Positions 19,007-28,544 of a DNA stretch of 64,000 nucleotides are shown here, in pieces. A program made the translations under genes and the position numbers. Each line of letters starts with the position of its first letter. Position 1 is the stretch's first letter. The notes under the pieces are model-generated. The model saw only the letters and a list, made by a program, of their open reading frames with translations. It was not told the DNA's origin and ran no database searches. The stretch is from Granulicella tundricola MP5ACTX9 (GTDB lineage: Bacteria; Acidobacteriota; Terriglobia; Terriglobales; Acidobacteriaceae), in assembly GCF_000178975.2 (NCBI RefSeq), contig NC_015064.1:3534001-3598000 (forward strand). Direction: 5' to 3'.

Positions 19007-19162
19007 CTAAACCACCGTGTGATGATCCGCCCATGCATCCTGAAGCTTGTGCGCCAGATCCGACACCGGGGCCGTATTCAAAGCAGCCTGCTTCTGATTG
19101 CTGACCACAAAATAAGCCGCCGCAAAAGCCAGACCGCTGACCAAAAAGAGAAGTTTGCTCAT
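19007..19162 (-). CDS. Small membrane-anchored hypothetical protein
   Basis: 51 residues: MSKLLFLVSGLAFAAAYFVVS forms one N-terminal transmembrane or signal segment, followed by a short polar tail (NQKQAALNTAPVSDLAHKLQDAWADHH). Start at 19162 fits the hydrophobic segment; GGAG lies upstream. Unknown function. It is divergent from the membrane gene at 19249. Confidence 0.5.
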   Translation of the reverse strand: MSKLLFLVSGLAFAAAYFVVSNQKQAALNTAPVSDLAHKLQDAWADHHTVV

Positions 19163-19248
19163 CTGCTCTGAATCTCCATTTCCGGGCCTGCTCCGCCCCG
19201 TCCAGCAAACTAGGATGCAGCCCAGCACCCCAAGGTAGACTGAAAAGC

Positions 19249-19719
19249 ATGGATGCAGGTCGTTTCGGCAGAGCATTAGGGCAAGGCGCACGCGAGGCCG
19301 CGAAAGCAGCCGTCCAGGCAGCCGAAGCAGCAGCAGCCCCGTCACCTGCTCCCAGCAGACGAACCGCTCGCCCCGCCCCCGCCACCCCAATCATCGAGCG
19401 AGCCCGCGAAACCGTCAGTCAGTCCAGCCACCACACCGTCCAGACCGCCCAGGGGATCAAGCGCGGCGGCAAACGCTTCGGCGAAGCCATCTGGGGGCCC
19501 TTCGCCAAGCTCTCCAGCGTCCTCATCCTTGAGGTCACCGGCGTCCTCTTTGGCATGTTCGCCCTGGTCGCCGCCTCCGAAGTCTGGAAAGGCCGGCACG
19601 ACTTCCACGCCGCCGCTGCCGAGCAGCGCCACGAGATCTTCGCCATCATCATGCTCGCCGTCTTCGGCTACTTCACCCTCTCCAGCTTCCTCCGGGCCTC
19701 CCGCCGCCAGCGCCGCTAA
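19249..19719 (+). CDS. Hypothetical membrane protein
   Basis: 156 residues. N-terminal third is Ala/Arg-rich and helical (ALGQGAREAAKAAVQAAEAAAAP), a Pro-rich linker follows, and two hydrophobic helices occupy the C-terminal half (SSVLILEVTGVLFGMFALVAA and IFAIIMLAVFGYFTLSSF). It ends with a basic RASRRQRR tail. No domain recognised. Clean codon use and two plausible membrane helices support a real gene. Confidence 0.65.
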   Translation: MDAGRFGRALGQGAREAAKAAVQAAEAAAAPSPAPSRRTARPAPATPIIERARETVSQSSHHTVQTAQGIKRGGKRFGEAIWGPFAKLSSVLILEVTGVLFGMFALVAASEVWKGRHDFHAAAAEQRHEIFAIIMLAVFGYFTLSSFLRASRRQRR

Positions 19720-19794
19720 CTCCTCACTTCAGACTGCACCCTCGCTTTTCCATCTCATCAAGTGCGCTGCCGCAGCCATGCATCACAGCATGGT

Positions 19795-20292
19795 ATGAGG
19801 TTGATCCTCCCCACCGCCTGCCTTCTTCTGGCCGCCACCTTCCAGGCCCAGACCACCATCCCGCAGCTCCATGCCACCACCTTCGCCGGCGACCCCGTCA
19901 CTCTCCCCGGCCCACCCGCCATTCTCATCCTCGGCTTCTCCCAGGCCTCCCGCACCCAGGCCTCGGACTGGGGGCACCGCCTCGCCGCCGACCCCCACCG
20001 CCCCCCGACCGTCGCCTACTACGAACTCCCTGTCCTCGAATCCGTTCCCCGCCTCATCCGCTCCTGGGTGCTCAAGAGGATCAGGCAATCCGTGTCTCCC
20101 AACGGCCAGCACCACTTTGCCCCCATCCTTGACCACGAGCAGGATTGGAAGCGCGCAACTGCCTTCGATAACCCTGACTCCGCCTACATCCTCGTCGTCG
20201 ACCCCTCCGGCACCGTCCGCTGGCATACCGCCCAACCCCTCACGGACCAGACGTACGCCGAAGCCCTTCGCCAGGCCGCCCTTATCCACTAG
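19795..20292 (+). CDS. Exported thioredoxin-like protein
   Basis: 165 residues from the ATG at 19795: signal peptide MRLILPTACLLLAATFQAQ, then PAILILGFSQASRTQASDWGHRL and later SAYILVVDPSGTVRWH, the strand-turn pattern of AhpC/TlpA-like thioredoxin folds. There is no CxxC active site, so redox activity is doubtful. The middle (YYELPVLESVPRLIRSWVLKRIRQ) recalls ATP10-like assembly proteins, but this is only a resemblance. Stop lies 4 bp from the convergent DUF427 gene. Confidence 0.6.
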   Translation: MRLILPTACLLLAATFQAQTTIPQLHATTFAGDPVTLPGPPAILILGFSQASRTQASDWGHRLAADPHRPPTVAYYELPVLESVPRLIRSWVLKRIRQSVSPNGQHHFAPILDHEQDWKRATAFDNPDSAYILVVDPSGTVRWHTAQPLTDQTYAEALRQAALIH

Positions 20293-20296
20293 CCCC

Positions 20297-20800
20297 TCAC
20301 CAACCCCGCGTCCCCGGCGCACCCTTGAACGGCCCTTTCAGATTCTTCGTAATCCAACCGCCATAGAAGTCCCCTTCCTGCGGTACCACGCGCTCCTCAT
20401 CCACCCAGCACTCATCCACCTTGCTCGCATAGAACGCCAGAAACCCCTTCAACGCCGAATAGCCCGGTGACGGCTGTTCATAACTCCAGGCCACCTGGCC
20501 AACAAGGTCGGCTCCTGGCATAATCAGGTCCCAATAGCCAGCCACCCCCTTGAACTCACAAAAGCTCCCGGCCGCGGAGGAGCGTCGCAACAGACTGACC
20601 GCCACATCGGCAGGCGCCAGATAGTACACCGGAGGATGGCTCGTCTCCAGTATCCGGACTGCCTGCGTCGCATCGGCAATCACCCTTCCCGCATGCACGA
20701 TCCTGATTCGCCGCACACTCGCCTCCAGCCGAGGGGGCCTCGGATAGTCCCACACCGACTCACTTTCGCCACTCGCCGAATCCCCTGCTCCTTTGTTCAT
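20297..20800 (-). CDS. DUF427 family protein
   Basis: 167 residues with the DUF427 beta-tent features: YPRPPRLEASVRRIRIVHAGRVIADATQAVRILETSHPPVYYLAPADV in several parts, then SFCEFKGVAGYWDL and VAWSYEQPSPGY with FYASKVDECWVDEERV. Biological role of the family is unclear. Standalone gene, convergent with the thioredoxin-like gene. Confidence 0.85.
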   Translation of the reverse strand: MNKGAGDSASGESESVWDYPRPPRLEASVRRIRIVHAGRVIADATQAVRILETSHPPVYYLAPADVAVSLLRRSSAAGSFCEFKGVAGYWDLIMPGADLVGQVAWSYEQPSPGYSALKGFLAFYASKVDECWVDEERVVPQEGDFYGGWITKNLKGPFKGAPGTRGW

Positions 20801-20898
20801 CGCGTAAGTCCCTCCCCAAAGTAGGACGTTACACTCAGCCTGACGATCGCCCCCGGCAGGAGCCTCATTTGCACGCCACTCAAAAACGCCTCAATGAA

Positions 20899-21318
20899 AT
20901 GAACCGCCTCACCGACATGCTGCACTTCCCCGCCCTCGTCAACGCCGGCGCCACCCTCAACGTCCTCATCACCATCCTCGCCACCTGGTATGTCGAGCCC
21001 CGCTACCCCGCCCTTGCCGGTCTTTGGATTGCCCTCGTCCTGACCCTCAACCTCCTCCCCGTCGCCCTGCTCCGCCTCACCCTCACTCCCGCAACCCCCT
21101 ACCCCACGCTTCCCCAGATGAACTTTGTCCGAGACCAGCACAAGTTCTCCGACTGGGTCTACCTCGCCGCCTCAGCTGGCATGGCCTTCTGGATCCTCCT
21201 CACCTGGACCGTCTCCGCCTGTAGTCGAAGTCCCTTCACCCTCGTAGCCACCCTCCTCGCCGCCTTCCTCATCACCTTCTCCCCCGTCCTCCTGCGCCCG
21301 CTCTTCAAACCCACCTAA
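20899..21318 (+). CDS. Four-helix hypothetical membrane protein
   Basis: 139 residues with four predicted membrane segments (NAGATLNVLITILATWYV, LAGLWIALVLTLNLLPVALL, VYLAASAGMAFWILLTWTV, FTLVATLLAAFLITFSPVLL). The ATG at 20899 (MNRLTDMLHFPALV) is preferred; an upstream TTG at 20869 would add ten residues. No family recognised. It lies 55 bp before gcvT on the same strand. Confidence 0.6.
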   Translation: MNRLTDMLHFPALVNAGATLNVLITILATWYVEPRYPALAGLWIALVLTLNLLPVALLRLTLTPATPYPTLPQMNFVRDQHKFSDWVYLAASAGMAFWILLTWTVSACSRSPFTLVATLLAAFLITFSPVLLRPLFKPT

Positions 21319-21372
21319 GCCCCCGGATGCTACCCTTTTAGAGGCCGCCGCAGCATCGGCTTGAGGAATTCC

Positions 21373-22518
21373 ATGTCAGACGCCGTCGTCAATCTCCGCA
21401 CCACCGCGCTTAACGCCACTCACCGCACCCACAAGGCCAAGATGGTCGACTTTGGCGGCTGGGACATGCCCGTCGAATACTCCGGCCTGATCGCCGAGCA
21501 CACCGCCGTCCGGACGGCCGTCGGCCTCTTCGACGTGTCCCACATGGGCGATATCCAGCTCCGTGGACCGGGCTCCCTCGCCGCCGTGCAGCGTCTCCTG
21601 ATGAACGATGCCAGCAAGCTTCAGACCGGCCAGGCCCACTACTCGGCCATGTTGTATGAGAACGGGACGTTTGTCGATGATGTGGTCCTCCACAAGCTCT
21701 CCGACAATGACTATCTCATCGTCATCAACGCCGGCACGCGCGAGAAAGACGTCCAGTGGGTCCGCAAGCAGATCGGTGCCATGCCCGGCGTCCACATCAA
21801 CGACTTCTCCGACTACTACACCCAACTGGCCATCCAGGGCCCCAAGGCCGAAGCCACCCTGCAAAAACTCACCACCACAGACCTCTCCGTTATCAAGAAC
21901 TACTGGTTCGCCTGGGGCCAGGTCTGCGGCTGCCACAACGTCATGATCGCCCGCACCGGCTATACCGGCGAAGACGGCTTTGAGATCTATATCCCGTCCG
22001 ACGAGCCCACCAGCTCCCGCGTCTGGGGCGAGGTCCTGGACGCCGGCGCAGAGTTCGGCATCATCCCCTGCGGCCTCGGTGCACGCAACACCCTTCGTCT
22101 CGAGTCCGCCATGGCCCTCTACGGCCACGAGATCTCCGACACCATCAACGTCTTCGAGGCCAACCTCGGCCGCTACTGCAAGATGGACAAGGGCACCGAC
22201 TTCGTGGGCCGCGACGCCCTCTCCGAGATCGAATTCACCGGCGGCCCCAAGCGCAAACTCGTCGGCCTCGAGATGATCGACCGAGGTATCGGCCGTGACG
22301 GCTACCCGGTCTTCACCGTAGGCGGTGAAAAAATCGGTGAGATCACCAGCGGCTCCCCCGCCCCATTCCTCAAGAAAAACATCGCTCTCGCCTACGTCCC
22401 CACCCAGTATGCAGTTGTGGACGAGATCCTCGCCGTAGAGATTCGCGGCGCGCTCGTCAAAGCCAAAGTGGTCCCCACGCCCTTCTACAAGAAACCAAAA
22501 AAGCCCCCCACCGTCTAA
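21373..22518 (+). CDS. gcvT: Aminomethyltransferase (glycine cleavage T protein)
   Basis: T protein of the glycine cleavage system: takes the aminomethyl group from lipoylated H protein and forms 5,10-methylene-THF and ammonia. Motifs MVDFGGWDMPVEYSG, GLFDVSHMGDIQLRG, ARTGYTGEDGFEIYIP and PCGLGARNTLRLESAMALYGHE are typical. ATG at 21373 (381 residues) is chosen over the TTG at 21361, with GAGGAATT upstream. First gene of gcvT-H-PA-(2 ORFs)-PB; no glycine riboswitch fits in the short upstream gap. Confidence 0.96.
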   Translation: MSDAVVNLRTTALNATHRTHKAKMVDFGGWDMPVEYSGLIAEHTAVRTAVGLFDVSHMGDIQLRGPGSLAAVQRLLMNDASKLQTGQAHYSAMLYENGTFVDDVVLHKLSDNDYLIVINAGTREKDVQWVRKQIGAMPGVHINDFSDYYTQLAIQGPKAEATLQKLTTTDLSVIKNYWFAWGQVCGCHNVMIARTGYTGEDGFEIYIPSDEPTSSRVWGEVLDAGAEFGIIPCGLGARNTLRLESAMALYGHEISDTINVFEANLGRYCKMDKGTDFVGRDALSEIEFTGGPKRKLVGLEMIDRGIGRDGYPVFTVGGEKIGEITSGSPAPFLKKNIALAYVPTQYAVVDEILAVEIRGALVKAKVVPTPFYKKPKKPPTV

Positions 22519-22551
22519 ACTCACTCAAGGAATTCAAGGAGACTCACCAGC

Positions 22552-22950
22552 ATGGCCTATCCCGCCGCATACAAGTACACCAAGTCCCACGAGTGGCTCG
22601 AAGTCTCCGGAACCACCGGCTCCGTCGGCATCACCGACTACGCCCAAAGCTCCCTTGGCGACATCGTCTTCGTCGAGCTCCCCAAGGTAGGCGACACCCT
22701 CACCGCCGGCAAGATCTTCGGCTCCGTCGAGAGCGTCAAGGCCGTCAGCGATCTCTATGCCCCCGCCTCCGGCACCGTCACCGAGATCAACGAGGCCCTC
22801 AACCCCGCACCCGAGACCATCAACACCGACGCCAACACCACCTGGCTCTATAAATTCGACCTCACCAACCCGTCCGAGCTTACCTCCCTCGACACTCTCA
22901 TCGAAGCCGCCGCCTACGAAACCTTCGTAGCCGAAGAAACAGGACACTAG
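22552..22950 (+). CDS. gcvH: Glycine cleavage system H protein
   Basis: Lipoyl carrier shuttling the methylamine intermediate. 132 residues with [30 protein letters not shown] and the lipoylation turn [16 protein letters not shown], where the Lys of ESVKA is the modified residue. AAGGAG upstream of the ATG at 22552. gcvPA begins 5 bp after the stop. Confidence 0.97.
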   Translation: MAYPAAYKYTKSHEWLEVSGTTGSVGITDYAQSSLGDIVFVELPKVGDTLTAGKIFGSVESVKAVSDLYAPASGTVTEINEALNPAPETINTDANTTWLYKFDLTNPSELTSLDTLIEAAAYETFVAEETGH

Positions 22951-22954
22951 ATCA

Positions 22955-24313
22955 ATGCGTTATCTCCCCAAAAGCCCCACCGACCGCGAAGAGATGCTCG
23001 CCGACATCGGCGTCCCCAACATCGACGCCCTCTTCTCCTCCATCCCGGCCGAGTATCAGCTTACCCGCGATCTCGACGTCCCGCGCCAGCACGCCGAGTC
23101 AGAGATCATCGACCGCTTCCGCGCATATGCCGACAACAACGCCAACGGCTACGCCAGCTTTCTCGGCGCAGGCGTCTACAAGCACTACAAGCCCGTCATC
23201 ATCGACTCCCTCGTCCAGCGCGGCGAGTTCCTCACCAGCTACACCCCCTACCAGCCCGAGATCGCGCAAGGGACCCTCCAGGCCATGTTCGAGTTTCAGA
23301 CCATGATCTGCGAACTCACCGGCATGGAGATCGCCAACGCCAGCATGTACGACGGCTCCACCGGCGCAGCCGAAGCCATCATGATGGCCGTCCGGGTCAC
23401 CGGCCGCAACGCCGCCGTCATCGCCCGCACCGTCCACCCGGAGTACCGCGAGGTCATCCAGACCTACGCCACCCACCAGGAAATCCCCCTCACGGAGGTC
23501 TCCTACGCCTCCAATGGCCGCGTCGACATGGCCGCCCTTGAAGCCGCCATCACGCCCGACACCGCCTGCGTCCTCATCCAGTCCCCCAACTTCTTCGGCA
23601 CCATTGAAGACGTTGCCGCCATCGCAGAACTCGCCCACAGCAAAGGTGCGTTGCTCATCGTCTCCATCGCCGAGGCCGTCTCCCTCGGCATCGTCAGACC
23701 ACCCGCAGAGGCTGACATCGTCTCCCTCGAAGCCCAAAGCTTCGGCGTAGCCCTCGGCTATGGCGGCCCTTACTGCGGTGTCATCGCCTGCAAAGAGAAG
23801 TTCCTCCGCCAGATGCCCGGCCGCCTCATCGGCGAAACCAAGGACGCCAACGGCAAGCGCGGCTACGTCCTCACCCTCTCCACCCGCGAGCAGCACATCC
23901 GCCGCGAGAAGGCCACCTCCAACATCTGCACCAACCAGGCCCTCGTCGCCCTTATGACGACCATCTATCTCACTATCTACGGCAAAGAGGGCATGAAAGA
24001 GCTGGGCGAACACAACCTCGCCAAAGCTGACTACCTCCGCTCGGTCCTTTCAGATAAAGGGAAGGTTCTCTTCGACGGAGCGCCTCGTTTCCACGAGTTC
24101 GTCCTCGACCTGAAGCAGGGAGCGGAAGCAGCCAACGTGGCGCTGTTAGAGAAGAAGATCATCGGCGGTCTGCCGCTTGAGAAGTGGTACCCGGAATTAG
24201 GCCCAGGAGCTTCCCTCTGGTGCGCCACAGAGGTCACCAAACGTACAGACATGGATGCCGCTGCAGAGGCTCTCATCACCATCGATGAGCCCGCCCTCGC
24301 GGCCAAAGGTTAG
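22955..24313 (+). CDS. gcvPA: Glycine dehydrogenase (decarboxylating) subunit 1
   Basis: N-terminal half of the split P protein; forms a dimer with GcvPB for PLP-dependent glycine decarboxylation. 452 residues, starting [15 protein letters not shown], with [26 protein letters not shown] segment ([12 protein letters not shown]), the [11 protein letters not shown] motif and [14 protein letters not shown]. This subunit carries no PLP lysine, as expected. Two small ORFs separate it from gcvPB. Confidence 0.95.
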   Translation: MRYLPKSPTDREEMLADIGVPNIDALFSSIPAEYQLTRDLDVPRQHAESEIIDRFRAYADNNANGYASFLGAGVYKHYKPVIIDSLVQRGEFLTSYTPYQPEIAQGTLQAMFEFQTMICELTGMEIANASMYDGSTGAAEAIMMAVRVTGRNAAVIARTVHPEYREVIQTYATHQEIPLTEVSYASNGRVDMAALEAAITPDTACVLIQSPNFFGTIEDVAAIAELAHSKGALLIVSIAEAVSLGIVRPPAEADIVSLEAQSFGVALGYGGPYCGVIACKEKFLRQMPGRLIGETKDANGKRGYVLTLSTREQHIRREKATSNICTNQALVALMTTIYLTIYGKEGMKELGEHNLAKADYLRSVLSDKGKVLFDGAPRFHEFVLDLKQGAEAANVALLEKKIIGGLPLEKWYPELGPGASLWCATEVTKRTDMDAAAEALITIDEPALAAKG

Positions 24314-24316
24314 GCG

Positions 24317-24661
24317 ATGGATATCTCAGCCATCGTCGGCACCGAACTGAAATCCGTGGCCTTCGTCGAAGACTTCCTCGAGCTCCGCTTCGGCACCCCG
24401 TGCTTGACCCTTTACGACTGGCCTCACGTCCTGCTCCCTGACTTTTCCGTGGCATACGGAGAGCCCGAGTACCGCAACGCCCTCTGCGCCCAGATCAACG
24501 AAGAGGTTGTGGAGGCCTCGTTGGAAGAAGGCGATTCACTCACGATCGAACTCGCCAATGGAGTCGTCTTCGGACTTTCGCTGCGCGAAGAAGACGTGGA
24601 TGGCCCAGAGTCCGGCAGCTTCTCAGAGACAGGCCAAGCAGTAGATGCACAGGAGTTTTAA
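24317..24661 (+). CDS. Hypothetical protein within the gcv operon
   Basis: 114 residues, acidic, predicted mixed alpha/beta: ISAIVGTELKSVAFVEDFLELRFG, then CLTLYDWPHV and LTIELANGVVFGLSL. No membrane segment, no known motif. Starts 3 bp after the gcvPA stop and is followed 3 bp later by the next small ORF, so it is transcribed with the glycine cleavage genes. A link to glycine metabolism is inferred from position only. Confidence 0.65.
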   Translation: MDISAIVGTELKSVAFVEDFLELRFGTPCLTLYDWPHVLLPDFSVAYGEPEYRNALCAQINEEVVEASLEEGDSLTIELANGVVFGLSLREEDVDGPESGSFSETGQAVDAQEF

Positions 24662-24664
24662 GCA

Positions 24665-24883
24665 ATGCCCGAGTCATCCGGAATCAACATGGAATTTGAA
24701 CAGATTGGTATGGTCGCGCTGATCGGACTGGCACTTGTCCCAGGCATGATCTGGGTCTCGAAGGCGAAGACCGGCACCCGCATGGCCTTGCGCACATCGC
24801 TCGTCACCGGCCTGATCGTTGGGCTCGTCGCATTAGAGGCCAGCTTAGACAAGACCGCAGAATCAGTCGCAGAAGCTCTGTAA
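24665..24883 (+). CDS. Small membrane protein within the gcv operon
   Basis: 72 residues with two short hydrophobic stretches (IGMVALIGLALVPGMIWVS and TSLVTGLIVGLVALEASL). No domain recognised. It is packed between the preceding ORF and gcvPB (11 bp downstream). Small size makes the call tentative, but the spacing and hydrophobic pattern argue for coding. Confidence 0.55.
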   Translation: MPESSGINMEFEQIGMVALIGLALVPGMIWVSKAKTGTRMALRTSLVTGLIVGLVALEASLDKTAESVAEAL

Positions 24884-24894
24884 AGGATCACCTC

Positions 24895-26442
24895 ATGTCA
24901 GACACGAAGTTCGTAGGCACCCCTCGCAAAGTCACCACCCACGTCAACCAGAACGAAGGCTTGATCTTCGAGAAGTCCTCACCCGGCAAGAAAGCCTATC
25001 GCCTGGCCGAGTTGGACGTGCCGGCGATTGATGCCAAGAAGCTGCTCGGCCCCGCGCTGCGCACCGACCTTGGCGTCATGCCCGAACTGAGCGAGATCGA
25101 GATCATCCGCCACTTCACGCGTCTCTCGACTTGGAACTATGCGATCGACCTGGGCATGTACCCCCTCGGCTCATGCACGATGAAGTACAACGGCCGCGTC
25201 AACGAAGCTGTCGCACGGCTTGAAGGTATCGCCGAAGCCCATCCGTACCAGCCCGAATCCCTCTCGCAGGGCTGCCTCCAGATCATGAAGACCCTCGAGG
25301 AAGCCCTCCTCGAGATCACCGGCATGGACGCCATCACCCTCCAGCCCGCCGCCGGCGCGCACGGCGAGTTCACCGGCATCCTCATGGTCCGCGCCTACCA
25401 TGAGTCCAAAGGCAACGCCCGCAAGAAGATCATCGTCCCTGATAGCGCTCACGGGACAAACCCCGCCACCGCAGCGGTCGTCGGATACGAAGTAGCCAAC
25501 CTGAAATCCAACGCCCAGGGCATGGTCGATCTCGAAGAGCTGGAGCGCATGGTCGACGAAGACACCGCTGCCCTCATGCTCACCAACCCCAGCACCATCG
25601 GCGTCTTCGAGTCGGACATTCACAAGATCGCCGATATCCTCCACGCTAAAGGCGCCCTCCTCTACATGGATGGAGCCAACATGAACGCACTCGTCGGCAA
25701 GACCCGCCCCGGCGACTTCGGCGTAGACGTCATGCACCTCAACCTGCACAAAACCTTCTCTACCCCGCACGGCGGCGGTGGCCCGGGCAGCGGCCCCGTA
25801 GCCGTCAAGAAGATCCTCGAGCCCTTCCTTCCGAAGCCCACGGTCGAGACCAAACCTGACGGCTCGCTCACCCTGCAGTTCGACCGCCCGCAGTCCGTAG
25901 GCCGCGTCCGCATGTTCTACGGGAACTTCGGCATGTTTGTCCGCGCCTTGGCGTATATCCTCGCCAACGGCCCCGACGGCCTCCGCCAGACGACCGAGGA
26001 CGCCGTCCTCAACGCCAACTACATCCGCGCCAAGCTCCTCGACACCTTCGAGCTGCCGTTCAAGCGCCCGTCGCTTCATGAGGTTGTCTTCAGCGATAAA
26101 CTGCAGGCCAAGAACGGCGTCAAGACCGGCGACATGGGCAAGCGTCTCATCGACTACGGCTTCCACGCCTACACCGTCAGCTTCCCGCTCGTCGTCTCCG
26201 GCGCCATGATGATCGAGCCCACCGAGAGCGAATCCCGCGAGGAGCTTGACCTTCTCATCGACGCACTCAAGCAGATCGCCCAGGAGGCCGCCGAGAACCC
26301 GGAGCTGGTCAAGACCGCGCCCCATACCACCCGGCTGCAGCGCCTGGATGAGACCACAGCGGCGCGCAAGCCTATCCTGCGTTGGAAGGCCCCCGTCGCA
26401 AAGGAGCCCGTTCAGCCGGATACCGCCGCGAAGGAGTGGTAA
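24895..26442 (+). CDS. gcvPB: Glycine dehydrogenase (decarboxylating) subunit 2
   Basis: PLP-bearing half of the split P protein. 515 residues; PLP lysine in MHLNLHKTFSTPHGGGGPGSGP, plus GMDAITLQPAAGAHGEFTGI and YGNFGMFVRALAYI. RxFTRLSTWNYAIDLGMYPLGSCTMKYN is the N-terminal signature. Good ribosome site (AAGGA) before the ATG at 24895. The last gene of the gcv operon; the pectate lyase starts 5 bp after its stop, suggesting read-through. Confidence 0.96.
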   Translation: MSDTKFVGTPRKVTTHVNQNEGLIFEKSSPGKKAYRLAELDVPAIDAKKLLGPALRTDLGVMPELSEIEIIRHFTRLSTWNYAIDLGMYPLGSCTMKYNGRVNEAVARLEGIAEAHPYQPESLSQGCLQIMKTLEEALLEITGMDAITLQPAAGAHGEFTGILMVRAYHESKGNARKKIIVPDSAHGTNPATAAVVGYEVANLKSNAQGMVDLEELERMVDEDTAALMLTNPSTIGVFESDIHKIADILHAKGALLYMDGANMNALVGKTRPGDFGVDVMHLNLHKTFSTPHGGGGPGSGPVAVKKILEPFLPKPTVETKPDGSLTLQFDRPQSVGRVRMFYGNFGMFVRALAYILANGPDGLRQTTEDAVLNANYIRAKLLDTFELPFKRPSLHEVVFSDKLQAKNGVKTGDMGKRLIDYGFHAYTVSFPLVVSGAMMIEPTESESREELDLLIDALKQIAQEAAENPELVKTAPHTTRLQRLDETTAARKPILRWKAPVAKEPVQPDTAAKEW

Positions 26443-26446
26443 TCGG

Positions 26447-27805
26447 ATGAGCAAGGCTTTGCTTCGTGCTGGACTCTCCATCGCGCTTGCCTGCGGAAGT
26501 GTTGCGGGCTTTGCGTCGGTGATCGGCACGAACAAGCCGGCTCTGGACATTACGAGAGCTCGTATTCTGCAGCTTCCGGCGGGCCAGCAGAAGGTCTGGC
26601 TGGACTATTTGAAGCGCTCTGAGGAGCAGCGTGCCGCCGACCGGGCGGCTCTGGCTGGTGAGCGGAAGCCGGGGATGGCGGTGCCTGACCTCCCGAAGGA
26701 GAGCTCGTCGGCCCACTCTATGCCGCTGGATCGCGAGGCTGCCTGGTATGGAACGGCTGAGGCTCGGCATATCGCGGATGTGATTGTGAGCTTCCAGACT
26801 CCGGCCGGAGGGTGGAGCAAGAACATGGATATGGCAGGGACGCTACGCCAGCCTGGACAGAGCTATGCGCCGGACAACTTGTCTCGTCATCCGAGTGAAG
26901 CGGACTTCGACACGCCGAAGGATCCGAACTGGAACTACGTCGGCACTCTGGACAACGACGCCACCAATACGGAGTTGCGATTTTTGGCGCGCGTTGCGGG
27001 ACAGACAAGGACGGAGGGGGAGAGCTATCGGAAGAGCTTCCTGCGTGGACTGCGATACCTGCTGGCGGCGCAGTTTCCTAATGGGGGGTGGCCCCAGGTC
27101 TGGCCTCTTGAGGGCGGCTACCATGATGCGATCACCTATAACGACAATGCCGTCACCGAAACTGCGGATCTTCTGACGCAGGCAACGAGCGGCATGGGCG
27201 ACTATGCCTTCGTCCCTGCAGAGTTGCGGCACCGATCGGCAGAGGCGATGCAGCGTGCCCTGCAGTGCATTGTGACGACCCAGATTGTGGTGCATGGGAA
27301 ACGGACGGGATGGCCGCAGCAGCAGGACCCGCTGACGCTGGCTCCTGAATCGGGCCGGAACTACGAGCCCCCTGCGCTTGCGACCGGCGAGAGCGCGGAT
27401 ATTCTGATTTATCTGATGGGGCTGCCCCACCCCTCCCCGGCGATACGGGCTGCGGTGAGGAATGGAGTGGATTGGCTGAAGTCGGTGGAGGTATACGGGC
27501 AGGAGTGGACGGGGTCCCGGAGGGATGCCGAGGGCCGGCATCTGGTCGCTCATGCGGGGAGTGGGCCGATCTGGGCGCGCTACTACTCCATCGAGACGGG
27601 TAAACCGATCTTTGGAGACCGGGACAAGAGCCTCCATGACGACGTGAACGAGCTTTCCCTGGAGCGGCGCAATGGGTATAGCTGGTACTCGGATGGGCCG
27701 TTGAAGGCGCTCACGGCCTATGCGATTTTGGGAAGAAGTAGGCCGGGCAAGTACCTCCCTACCCCCCATGGTTATGGGGTAAAGTCTTCAAAACATGAGA
27801 CTTAG
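26447..27805 (+). CDS. Secreted pectate lyase, PL10 family
   Basis: Cleaves polygalacturonate by beta-elimination. 452 residues with a signal peptide (MSKALLRAGLSIALACGSVAGFA), then the alpha/alpha-toroid repeats of PL10: SFQTPAGGWSKNMDMAG, GTLDNDATNTELRFLARV, QFPNGGWPQVWPLEGGYHDAITYNDNA and later GPIWARYYSIETGKPIFGDRD with GYSWYSDGP. The GGW-SKN and TYND motifs are characteristic. ATG at 26447 lies 5 bp after gcvPB stop, an unusual partner for a glycine cleavage operon. Implies plant polysaccharide use. Confidence 0.92.
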   Translation: MSKALLRAGLSIALACGSVAGFASVIGTNKPALDITRARILQLPAGQQKVWLDYLKRSEEQRAADRAALAGERKPGMAVPDLPKESSSAHSMPLDREAAWYGTAEARHIADVIVSFQTPAGGWSKNMDMAGTLRQPGQSYAPDNLSRHPSEADFDTPKDPNWNYVGTLDNDATNTELRFLARVAGQTRTEGESYRKSFLRGLRYLLAAQFPNGGWPQVWPLEGGYHDAITYNDNAVTETADLLTQATSGMGDYAFVPAELRHRSAEAMQRALQCIVTTQIVVHGKRTGWPQQQDPLTLAPESGRNYEPPALATGESADILIYLMGLPHPSPAIRAAVRNGVDWLKSVEVYGQEWTGSRRDAEGRHLVAHAGSGPIWARYYSIETGKPIFGDRDKSLHDDVNELSLERRNGYSWYSDGPLKALTAYAILGRSRPGKYLPTPHGYGVKSSKHET

Positions 27806-27898
27806 GTTCAGACTTGCACGCGCACTTTTATGGCCAAACAGGCCTAAAATACTCATTCTTATAGGCTTAAGACCAACTTGAGGGGCACTTTTTTTGAA

Positions 27899-27927
27899 GG
27901 CGCGGCTTCCTGGGTGGCAGCCGCGCC
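27899..27927. terminator. Inverted repeat between convergent genes
   Basis: Stem GGCGCGGCT (27899-27907) and AGCCGCGCC (27919-27927) with an 11-base loop, between the pectate lyase and the convergent DUF2911 gene. A T-rich stretch precedes rather than follows the stem on the plus strand, so classical Rho-independent action is not obvious. Confidence 0.45.
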
Positions 27928-27934
27928 TATGGAT

Positions 27935-28507
27935 TTAAGGTGTAGTGATCTTGACTGATTCGTCCGTCGTGGCCCAGCGGATGTGGAGTTCGGCGGAGTC
28001 GCGCTTGATGTCGTCAAACGAGATGCTCATGACCTCCTGGGGCTCCGCGATGGATTTTTCCTTCAACTCCACGCGGCCGAGATCCATCTCCTGTTTGTAC
28101 TCCGTGCCCCACTGACCGTTCTGCTTGTTGACGATGAGCATCCATTTCTTGCGGCTCGGCAGGGTGTAGATGGTGTAGGTCCCGGCGGGGACGAGGAGGC
28201 TGCCGATATGGAGGGCGACGGGCGTGATCAGGGTCGTTGCCGGGTTCGCGCCGGTGCGCCAGACCTGGTCGTAGGGAACAAGTCCGCCGAAGATCTGGCG
28301 ATTCCTCATGTGAGGCGAGTTGTACTTGATGGTGAGGGTCTGGCCGGCTAGGGTGACCGTTGCGGTCTGGGGCGGGCTGGGCATGGTCTTGCCAGACTCG
28401 GGAGCCATCTGCATGCCGGCCATCTGGCCGTCCTGGGCGAAGCCGGCCGGCGCAAGGGCGAGGGTTGTGAGAAGGGCAGCGGAGCTAAGGATCGTGCGGA
28501 GGGACAT
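27935..28507 (-). CDS. DUF2911 family exported protein
   Basis: 190 residues: signal peptide (MSLRTILSSAALLTTLALAPAGFAQ), a Met-rich spacer, then the DUF2911 core with ITIKYNSPHMRNRQIFG-like segment (LTIKYNSPHMRNRQIFGGLVPYDQVWRTG in two parts), AGTYTIYTLPSRKKWMLIVNKQ and VMSISFDDIKRDSAELHIRW. Common in Acidobacteria and Bacteroidetes; function unknown. ATG at 28507. Upstream it carries a 22-bp-period tandem repeat (28545-28603). Confidence 0.88.
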   Translation of the reverse strand: MSLRTILSSAALLTTLALAPAGFAQDGQMAGMQMAPESGKTMPSPPQTATVTLAGQTLTIKYNSPHMRNRQIFGGLVPYDQVWRTGANPATTLITPVALHIGSLLVPAGTYTIYTLPSRKKWMLIVNKQNGQWGTEYKQEMDLGRVELKEKSIAEPQEVMSISFDDIKRDSAELHIRWATTDESVKITTP

Positions 28508-28544
28508 TTGATCTCGCTTTCGGAGTGGGTGGACCCATGCAGTC

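Noticed and set aside
21319-21372. Glycine riboswitch before gcvT
   Set aside because: The gap is only about 54 bases and lacks room for a tandem aptamer.
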